Source of the DNA: Sphingomonadales bacterium
Lineage (GTDB): Bacteria; Pseudomonadota; Alphaproteobacteria; Sphingomonadales; Sphingomonadaceae
DNA: 15,275 nucleotides
NCBI GenBank assembly: GCA_018971065.1
Contig: JAGWVC010000094.1
Coordinates: 1 to 15,275 of the forward strand
Reading direction: 5' to 3'
Made by a program: the position numbers and the translations under genes. Shown one piece after another: positions 1 through 4,178 of this stretch. The notes beneath the pieces were generated by a model. That model worked only from the letters and a program-made list of their open reading frames with translations. It made no database searches and was not told the origin of the DNA. Numbering within the stretch: position 1 is the stretch's first letter; each line of letters opens with the position of its first letter.

Positions 1-86
1 GCAACGAATTCTCGCGCCTGTCGTGCCAGGTGCCGGTGACCGCGGCGCTGGAAGGCCTGCGCGTCACGATCGCGCAGGAAGATTGA
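1..86 (+). CDS. [2Fe-2S] ferredoxin, C-terminal fragment (partial)
   Basis: The first 86 bases read in frame (from base 3) as 27 residues to a TGA at 84-86. They include SRLSCQVPVT followed by ALEGLRVTI. The RLSCQ motif, with its last cluster-ligand cysteine, and the following LxGLxV strand are typical of the C-terminus of adrenodoxin/putidaredoxin/ISC-type ferredoxins. These small soluble proteins carry single electrons to P450s, other oxygenases or Fe-S assembly enzymes. The other three cysteine ligands lie upstream of the window, so the exact subtype cannot be decided. A hairpin-rich stretch follows directly and probably ends its transcript, which separates it from the cysteine synthase-like gene downstream. 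Confidence 0.75.
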   Translation, partial: NEFSRLSCQVPVTAALEGLRVTIAQED

Positions 87-94
87 TGGCTTTG

Positions 95-124
95 GCCCAA
101 ACGCGCGAAAGAGCGCGTTTGGGC
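95..124 (+). terminator. 12-bp hairpin just after the ferredoxin gene
   Basis: Bases 95-106 (GCCCAAACGCGC) pair perfectly with 113-124 around a 6-nt loop, GAAAGA. The structure begins 9 bases after the ferredoxin stop codon. There is no long T-run after the stem; three Ts lie inside the descending arm instead. It could be an intrinsic terminator or an mRNA 3'-end stabilising hairpin. The structure is seen directly; the role is inferred. Confidence 0.5.
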
Positions 125-125
125 G

Positions 126-212
126 CCACCGCCCACCCCGCTCCCCCGGCCCAACCACCCATAGGGTACCATGAACTGGGTGGTTGGGCCGGGGGAGCGG
201 GGTGGGCGGTGG
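126..212. repeat. Perfect 36-bp inverted repeat with 15-nt loop
   Basis: Bases 126-161 are the exact reverse complement of 177-212: 36 bp without mismatch, separated by 15 nt (162-176) that contain the palindrome GGTACC (165-170). The arms are very GC-rich, with C-runs on the left arm and G-runs on the right. Pairing stops at both outer ends (G125 against A213). It lies between the ferredoxin and cysteine synthase-like genes, flanked by two smaller hairpins. An RNA copy would form a very strong stem, and supercoiled DNA could extrude a cruciform. No transposase or target-site duplication was recognised. It may be an oversized terminator hairpin, a small palindromic repeat element, or a remnant of one. 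Confidence 0.9.
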
Positions 213-235
213 AAATCCGCCTTCGGCGGATTTTG
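213..235 (+). terminator. T-tailed hairpin terminator
   Basis: Bases 213-221 (AAATCCGCC) pair with 225-233 (GGCGGATTT) around a TTC loop. The descending arm runs into four Ts (231-234). The ascending arm begins with As, so the same structure can also serve the other strand. It follows the 36-bp inverted repeat directly. This is the most terminator-like of the three hairpins between the ferredoxin and the next gene. Confidence 0.6.
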
Positions 236-256
236 CGCAAGCAGATGCCCAGCCTT

Positions 257-286
257 GCCTAGCGGCGGGCGAATCCTTAGCTAGGC
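257..286. promoter_or_regulatory. Inverted repeat upstream of the cysteine synthase-like gene (possible operator)
   Basis: GCCTAGC (257-263) and GCTAGGC (280-286) are exact inverted 7-mers with a 16-nt spacer. They end 4 bases before the ATG at 291. A weak -35-like TTGCCT (255-260) and a poor -10-like TTAGCT (277-282), 16 nt apart, overlap the two arms. No Shine-Dalgarno sequence is evident before the ATG. The repeat is seen; the operator and promoter roles are speculative. Confidence 0.25.
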
Positions 287-290
287 ATCC

Positions 291-1316
291 ATGACCACTG
301 CTTCTGCGCAAACCGGCCCGGTCCGTACCGGCACTCTCGACCTTATCGGCAACACCCCGCTGGTGCTGTTGAAGGGGGCCAGCGCCGCCGCCGGTTGCGA
401 AGTGTGGGGCAAGTGCGAATTCGCCAACCCCGGCGCCTCGGTCAAGGACCGCGCGGCGCTGTGGATCGTGCGCGACGCCGAGGCGCGCGGCACGCTGCTT
501 CCGGGCGGCACCATCGTCGAGGGCACCGCCGGGAACACCGGCATCGGGTTGGCGCTGGTGGCCAATGCGCTGGGCTACAGGACGATCATCGTCATGCCCG
601 AAACCCAATCGCGCGAGAAGATGGACACCTTGCGTGCGCTGGGCGCCGAGCTGGTGCTGGTGCCGGCCGCGCCGTTCTCGAACCCCGGCCATTTCGTCCA
701 CACCTCGCGCCGGCTGGCCGAGGAGACGCCCGGCGCGGTCTGGGCCAACCAGTTCGACAACATCGCCAACCGCAAGGCGCACATCGAATCGACCGCGCCT
801 GAGATCTGGGCGCAGATGGAAGGGCGCATCGACGGGTTCACCTGCGCGGCGGGCACCGGCGGCACCATCGCCGGCGTGGGCATGGGGCTGAAGGCGTTCG
901 ACGAGAATGTCCAGATCGCGCTGACCGACCCGCATGGCGCGGCGCTGTACAACTTCTATGCGCACGGTGAGTTGAAGGCCGAGGGCACGTCGGTGGCGGA
1001 AGGCATCGGCCAGGGGCGGATCACCGCCAACCTCGACGGTGCGCCGATCGACACGCAGTTCCGCATTTCCGACGAGGAAGGGCTGGAGTGGGTGGGGCGC
1101 CTGCTGCAGGAGGAAGGGCTGTGCCTGGGGCTGTCCACCGGCATCAACGTGGCCGGCGCGGTGGCGCTGGGGCGCAAGCTGGTGGCCGAAGGGCGGCCCA
1201 ATCCCCGCGTGGCGACGATCCTGTGCGATACCGGCTTCCGCTACCTGTCGTCGCTGTGGAATGCCGATTGGCTGAAATCCAAGGGTTTGCCGGTCTTTCC
1301 CTGGCTGGCGCGATAG
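291..1316 (+). CDS. cysK: PLP-dependent cysteine synthase A-family enzyme
   Basis: This 341-residue fold-type II PLP enzyme should form cysteine from an activated serine and sulfide, or run the reverse desulfhydrase reaction. Visible motifs are ASVKDR with the PLP lysine K52, the substrate loop TAGNTG (79-84), the phosphate-binding GTGGT (188-192), GIGQGRI (238-244) and LSTGIN (281-286), whose Ser282 would contact the pyridine nitrogen. The loop reads TAGNTG rather than the SSGNTG/TSGNTG usual in classical CysK/CysM. The inserted NPGHFVHTSRR (131-141) and the ending CDTGFRYLSSLWNADW resemble the subgroup that includes mycobacterial Cds1 (Rv3684), described as a cysteine desulfhydrase; that comparison is from memory. 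The start at 291 has no clear ribosome site. The downstream membrane-protein gene begins 16 nt after its stop and is probably cotranscribed. Confidence 0.88.
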   Translation: MTTASAQTGPVRTGTLDLIGNTPLVLLKGASAAAGCEVWGKCEFANPGASVKDRAALWIVRDAEARGTLLPGGTIVEGTAGNTGIGLALVANALGYRTIIVMPETQSREKMDTLRALGAELVLVPAAPFSNPGHFVHTSRRLAEETPGAVWANQFDNIANRKAHIESTAPEIWAQMEGRIDGFTCAAGTGGTIAGVGMGLKAFDENVQIALTDPHGAALYNFYAHGELKAEGTSVAEGIGQGRITANLDGAPIDTQFRISDEEGLEWVGRLLQEEGLCLGLSTGINVAGAVALGRKLVAEGRPNPRVATILCDTGFRYLSSLWNADWLKSKGLPVFPWLAR

Positions 1317-1332
1317 GCTATCCTGCGCGGCG

Positions 1333-1653
1333 ATGCCGATGACGGAATCCGAACGCCTGGAACGCGATGTCGCCGCGTCCACGGCCTTGCCCCCGCCTCA
1401 CCCCAGGGAGCTGCGCGCCCAGGCGGTGAAGCGGCTGCAGGTGGGCCTGTTGGGGCTGGCGACGATGCTGCTGCTGGTGGCATTGGCCAACATCATCATG
1501 GAGCACGCCCGGCAGGACTCCGCCTCTGCCAGCGGCGCCGTGTCGAGCGCCGGCAGCGCGGCCAGTGCGGCCGATCCGCTGGCCGACCTTGGCGTGATCC
1601 CGTCGCCCGATGCGACTTCGGCGCGCAAACGGGCGCCTGCGGGCGGGCGCTGA
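1333..1653 (+). CDS. Small single-pass membrane protein, unknown function
   Basis: I do not recognise this 106-residue protein. It has a charged, proline-containing N-terminal part (1-36), one hydrophobic segment (about 37-56, VGLLGLATMLLLVALANIIM), and a Ser/Ala-rich low-complexity tail (about 62-82) ending in a basic stretch, ARKRAPAGGR. Basic residues K33 and R34 just before the membrane segment suggest the N-terminus is cytoplasmic and the tail periplasmic. It starts 16 nt after the cysteine synthase-like stop codon, so the two are probably one transcript. ATG at 1339 (third codon) is an alternative start; neither start has a good ribosome site. Strand, spacing and the clean membrane segment favour a real gene. 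Its place just upstream of the cell wall cluster does not by itself show a role in division. Confidence 0.65.
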   Translation: MPMTESERLERDVAASTALPPPHPRELRAQAVKRLQVGLLGLATMLLLVALANIIMEHARQDSASASGAVSSAGSAASAADPLADLGVIPSPDATSARKRAPAGGR

Positions 1654-1832
1654 CGACGCGGGAACACCTGCCACCGGGTTCGCGATTGCCGGCATGACGG
1701 GAGCGAGTCGCTGCCGGGTTGGGGCGATGTATATCCCTGCAAAATTCTGAAGCATATGGAAAATGTCGTCGCTGCCGGCCCCGTGGCGCGGGGCTGGTGT
1801 TGCGCGCGGTGTGCGGTTGCGGGTGCCACACC

Positions 1833-1906
1833 TTGCCACCAATGGGGATTTCCTGCCCCGAATCCTACAAAATGGCCGCAAGGGTGGCAAATCTGCGGGA
1901 AATCCC
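1833..1906 (+). ncRNA. Two interleaved inverted repeats (pseudoknot-like topology), possible leader element
   Basis: TTGCCACC (1833-1840) is complementary to GGTGGCAA (1883-1890). GGGATTTCC (1845-1853) is complementary to GGAAATCCC (1898-1906). The arms occur in the order A, B, A', B', so both stems can form together only as an H-type pseudoknot, or they are mutually exclusive alternatives. They could equally be DNA sites for a dimeric regulator. The complementarity is exact and seen directly. The structure is upstream of the candidate mraZ promoter, so it would be transcribed only from a further upstream start. Its function is unknown. Confidence 0.3.
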
Positions 1907-1932
1907 GTAATCAGAGCGATGGCATAGAGTCT

Positions 1933-1961
1933 TTTAAATTATTGAAAAACAAAATTAATAT
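1933..1961 (+). promoter_or_regulatory. Candidate sigma-70-type promoter for the mraZ/dcw operon
   Basis: TTTAAA (1933-1938, four of six matches to TTGACA) and TAATAT (1956-1961, four of six matches to TATAAT) are separated by 17 nt inside the only AT-rich stretch of the region. Transcription would start near 1968, giving a leader of about 155 nt before the GTG at 2123. Position, spacing and base composition support it, but the match is partial. Confidence 0.4.
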
Positions 1962-1977
1962 CACTTTCCCACACCTC

Positions 1978-2012
1978 TGTGCATGAAGTGGCATGAATTC
2001 CCGCATTGGGGC
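1978..2012 (+). promoter_or_regulatory. 10-bp-periodic repeats downstream of the promoter, candidate MraZ operator
   Basis: GCATGAA occurs at 1981-1987 and again at 1991-1997, exactly 10 bp apart. The preceding boxes are TGTGC (1978-1982) and GTGGC (1988-1992), and a further GGGGC box sits in phase at 2008-2012. Known MraZ operators are direct repeats of short TG-rich boxes (TGGGN in E. coli) separated by 5 nt, so they recur once per helical turn. The box at 1998-2002 (TTCCC) does not fit. The periodic repeat is seen; binding by MraZ is inferred from its form and from its place just after the candidate promoter. Confidence 0.35.
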
Positions 2013-2065
2013 TTTCCACCGACGGCAACTCGGGCTAAACGGCAAATACCGACACGAGTTTTTGT

Positions 2066-2084
2066 GCCGCCCGCATCGGGCGGC
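2066..2084 (+). other. 8-bp hairpin in the mraZ leader
   Basis: GCCGCCCG (2066-2073) pairs with CGGGCGGC (2077-2084) around a CAT loop, about 40 nt before the GTG at 2123. It is preceded, not followed, by a T-run (2059-2063), so it is not a + strand intrinsic terminator. It may insulate or tune the mraZ ribosome site, or do nothing. Confidence 0.35.
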
Positions 2085-2122
2085 GGCCGGCGCGCGCCCT
2101 GCGTTCCGGAGGCGAACGAGTC

Positions 2123-2668
2123 GTGCCGGTTTCGTTGGGGCGTGTTGCGCGTATTCGGGGGCAATCGGTGGCTGCAGAGCCTGTCACGTACAAAGGACAG
2201 GACTTCTCGTCGAAGGGCGACAAGGATCGCTTCGTGCTGCCCGCCAAGTTCCGCAAGCTGGTCACCCAGAGCAGCGAGGGCCGCAACGAACTGCTGGTGA
2301 CGCTGCACCCCGAACTGCAGTGCCTGATCGGCTTCGGCGAATCCTATCGCGATCATCGCGCCGCGCTGATCCGCGCCCGCGCCGACGAGGCGTTCCTGGC
2401 CGGCAAGGACTTCGACGCCGACGCGATGAACACGATCTTCGGCGACGCGGTGGAGGTCAGCTATGACAATTCGGGGCGGATGATCGTCCCCGCCTATCTG
2501 CGCAACATCGCCGGGATCACCGATTCGATCTTCTTTTACGGCTTCGGCGACACGTTCCTGATGTGGGCGCCGTCGGTGCTGGCGGCCGAGCCGGATCGCA
2601 AGTGGGCGCTGGCCCGCGCGGCCTGCGCGGCGATGGCCGATCTGGCCGCGAAGGGGAAGGGCAAGTGA
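2123..2668 (+). CDS. mraZ: Transcriptional regulator MraZ
   Basis: MraZ is a DNA-binding regulator made of two AbrB-like (SpoVT-AbrB) halves that assembles into rings and controls the dcw operon. The second half carries the expected DXXXR motif, DNSGR (115-119), followed by MIVPAYLR. The first half reads [14 protein letters not shown]: Arg36 is present, but the position four residues before it is Gly32, so the motif is altered, with Asp33 and Asp35 nearby. The GTG at 2123 has a strong GGAGG (2108-2112) ten bases upstream, giving 181 residues. A second in-frame GTG at 2168 would give 166 residues and begins close to where the family usually starts ([13 protein letters not shown]). The C-terminus overlaps the rsmH start (GTGA). 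First gene of the cluster. Confidence 0.93.
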   Translation: MPVSLGRVARIRGQSVAAEPVTYKGQDFSSKGDKDRFVLPAKFRKLVTQSSEGRNELLVTLHPELQCLIGFGESYRDHRAALIRARADEAFLAGKDFDADAMNTIFGDAVEVSYDNSGRMIVPAYLRNIAGITDSIFFYGFGDTFLMWAPSVLAAEPDRKWALARAACAAMADLAAKGKGK

Positions 2669-3609
2669 CCGCGCCCGCCCCTCACATCCCGGTGCTGTGC
2701 GACGAGGTGATCGCGGCGCTGGCGCCGGAGGCTGGCGCGGTGATGGTGGACGGCACGTTCGGCGCCGGCGGCTACACGCGGCGCTTGCTGGCTGCCGGCG
2801 CGACGGTTCATGCGTTCGACCGCGACCCCGATGCGATTGCCGCCGGGCGCGAATGGGCCGGGGAACAGCCGCGCCTGGTGCTGCATCACCGCCGGTTCTC
2901 CGAAATGGCGGCGGCGCTGGCCGACGCCGGCGTCGAGCGGGTCGATGGCGTGACGATGGATATCGGCGTCTCGTCGATGCAGCTTGACCAGGCGGCGCGC
3001 GGGTTCTCGTTCTCGGGCGACGGGCCGCTGGACATGCGCATGGCGCAGGAGGGCGAGAGCGCTGCCGATTTCGTCAACGAGGCCGACGAGGCGGCGATTG
3101 CCGACGTGCTGTTCCGCTATGGCGAGGAGCGCCAGTCGCGCCGCATCGCCCGCGCCATCGTCGCGGCGCGGCCGCTGGCGACGACCGGCGAACTGGCGCG
3201 GGTGGTGCGCAAGGCGCTGGGCTGGCACGCGGGAATGCCGAAGGATCCCGCCACGCGCAGCTTCCAGGCGATCCGCATCCACGTCAATGCCGAGTTGGAA
3301 GAGCTGGAGGCCGGGCTGGCGGCGGCGGAGCGGCTGCTGAAGCCGGGCGGGCGGCTGGCGGTGGTCAGCTTCCACAGCCTGGAGGACCGCATCGTCAAGC
3401 AGTACTTGCGCGATGCCAGCGGTGCGCAGGCCGGCGGTTCGCGCCATCTGCCGCAGGCAGGGGCGGTTGCCGCGCCGGTCTACACCCGCGTCAGCAAGGC
3501 GATCCGCCCGGGCGAGGCCGAACTGGCCGCCAACCCGCGCGCGCGTTCGGCCACGCTGCGCACCGCCATCCGTACCGAAGCGCCTTGTCGTCAGGAGGGG
3601 CTGTCATGA
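2665..3609 (+). CDS. rsmH: 16S rRNA (cytosine(1402)-N4)-methyltransferase RsmH (MraW)
   Basis: RsmH uses S-adenosylmethionine to methylate N4 of C1402 in the decoding centre of 16S rRNA. The 314-residue protein has the usual family length. Visible motifs are HIPVLCDEV (7-15), the SAM-binding DGTFGAGGY (29-37) and acidic FDRDPDA (51-57). The [18 protein letters not shown] block (99-116), PLDMRM (121-126), VSFHSLEDR (234-242) and the C-terminal [10 protein letters not shown] (290-299) are also present. The chosen start is the GTG at 2665, whose last two bases are part of the mraZ TGA (2666-2668). It places the conserved HIPVL motif at the normal distance, and purine-rich AAGGGGAAGGG lies just upstream. 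A longer in-frame reading from 2563 would run deep into mraZ and is unlikely. The end overlaps ftsL by ATGA. Confidence 0.96.
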   Translation: MTAPAPHIPVLCDEVIAALAPEAGAVMVDGTFGAGGYTRRLLAAGATVHAFDRDPDAIAAGREWAGEQPRLVLHHRRFSEMAAALADAGVERVDGVTMDIGVSSMQLDQAARGFSFSGDGPLDMRMAQEGESAADFVNEADEAAIADVLFRYGEERQSRRIARAIVAARPLATTGELARVVRKALGWHAGMPKDPATRSFQAIRIHVNAELEELEAGLAAAERLLKPGGRLAVVSFHSLEDRIVKQYLRDASGAQAGGSRHLPQAGAVAAPVYTRVSKAIRPGEAELAANPRARSATLRTAIRTEAPCRQEGLS

Positions 3610-4178
3610 ACATGACCCGCGATCGTCTTGCCTCGATCGGCTGGATGTCGATCCTTGCCGTTGTTGCCGCGCTGGCCGCGGCGCTGATGCTGCGCGTCAA
3701 CGCGGTGAAGAGCCAGGTGCAACTGGCCGAGCGCCAGATCATCGAGCTGCGGCACGAGAAGGAATTCCTGGAGACCGAGTACGAGACGCGCGCCAACCAG
3801 CAGCAGTTGACCGACCTGAACGACCTCGACTTCGGCTACAAGGCGCCCGCCGCCGGGCAGTATCTGGAAAGCGAGCGGCAACTGGCGTCGCTGGGCAAGC
3901 CGCGCGCCGCCGATGCGCCCGCGCCGATCCTGATGGCCAGCGCCGATGACGGCACCGGGCGTTCCGGGTCGATCATCCCGGCAATGGTTTCGCCGATCGC
4001 CGGCAAGCTGGTCAGCGAGGCGCAGGCCGCCGAGCCCGACGGCGACGTGATCGGCAAGGCCATCACCTCGGCCACGCTGGGGGATCGCCTCTCGCATGTC
4101 CGTCGCCGCGCCGGCGACGACGCCGCGATGCCCGCGCGCAAGGCGGCTCGCCTTGCTGCCGGAGATGCCCGCGAATGA
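3606..4178 (+). CDS. ftsL: Cell division protein FtsL-like, with long C-terminal tail
   Basis: FtsL is a bitopic divisome protein that works with FtsB and FtsQ to recruit and activate FtsW-FtsI. Here 190 residues show a short N-terminus, one transmembrane helix (about 10-29), and a periplasmic coiled-coil-like segment (about 32-66, rich in E, R, Q and L). A conserved-looking [14 protein letters not shown] follows (about 68-81). The remaining 95-100 residues are Ala/Asp-rich and lower complexity, and I cannot assign them. E. coli FtsL has about 121 residues, so the tail is extra. The ATG at 3606 overlaps the rsmH stop (ATGA) and has a perfect AGGAGG (3593-3598) seven bases upstream, which fixes the start. 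The call rests on topology and on the position between rsmH and ftsI, since FtsL sequence is poorly conserved. Confidence 0.85.
   Translation: MNMTRDRLASIGWMSILAVVAALAAALMLRVNAVKSQVQLAERQIIELRHEKEFLETEYETRANQQQLTDLNDLDFGYKAPAAGQYLESERQLASLGKPRAADAPAPILMASADDGTGRSGSIIPAMVSPIAGKLVSEAQAAEPDGDVIGKAITSATLGDRLSHVRRRAGDDAAMPARKAARLAAGDARE

Larger units (their letters stand above)
1654..2122. other. 469-bp non-coding region upstream of mraZ
   Basis: No convincing gene lies here. The region holds a GC-rich hairpin at 1775-1797 (9 pairs including one G-U, loop TGGCG), two interleaved inverted-repeat pairs at 1833-1906, and an AT-rich island at about 1921-1961. After these come a 10-bp-periodic repeat at 1978-1997 and a strong hairpin at 2066-2084. 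The AT-rich island stands out sharply from the surrounding GC-rich sequence and is the likeliest site of the promoter for the whole cell wall operon. Short open frames here show no codon pattern or ribosome sites that would support them. Confidence 0.6.

Noticed and set aside
23..262. Open frame of 79 codons covering the ferredoxin end and the hairpins
   Set aside because: It runs out of frame through the ferredoxin C-terminus and through both arms of the inverted repeat; the translation is low complexity.
1775..1797. GC-rich hairpin after the small membrane-protein gene as a terminator
   Set aside because: There is no T-run after the stem and it lies over 120 bases beyond the stop codon; it may be just local GC-rich complementarity.
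1825..1839. Two GTGGC boxes 10 bp apart on the - strand as a MraZ site
   Set aside because: The spacing fits, but only two boxes are present, about 100 bp upstream of the candidate promoter, and one box is also part of the inverted repeat. The repeats at 1978-2012 are better placed.
1719..1986. Short + strand open frames in the region upstream of mraZ
   Set aside because: No ribosome sites, no codon bias like the neighbours and no domain. They cross the AT-rich promoter region and the inverted repeats.
1983..2466. Open frames overlapping the mraZ leader and the 5' part of mraZ
   Set aside because: They conflict with mraZ, which has clear family motifs, and their translations are Arg-rich shadows.
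2563..2664. Upstream extension of rsmH into mraZ
   Set aside because: It would add 34 residues that overlap mraZ. The GTG at 2665 fits the family N-terminus and the coupled GTGA junction.
3585..3605. TTG start seven codons before the ftsL ATG
   Set aside because: The ATG at 3606 has an ideal AGGAGG at the right distance, which the TTG would place inside the coding region.
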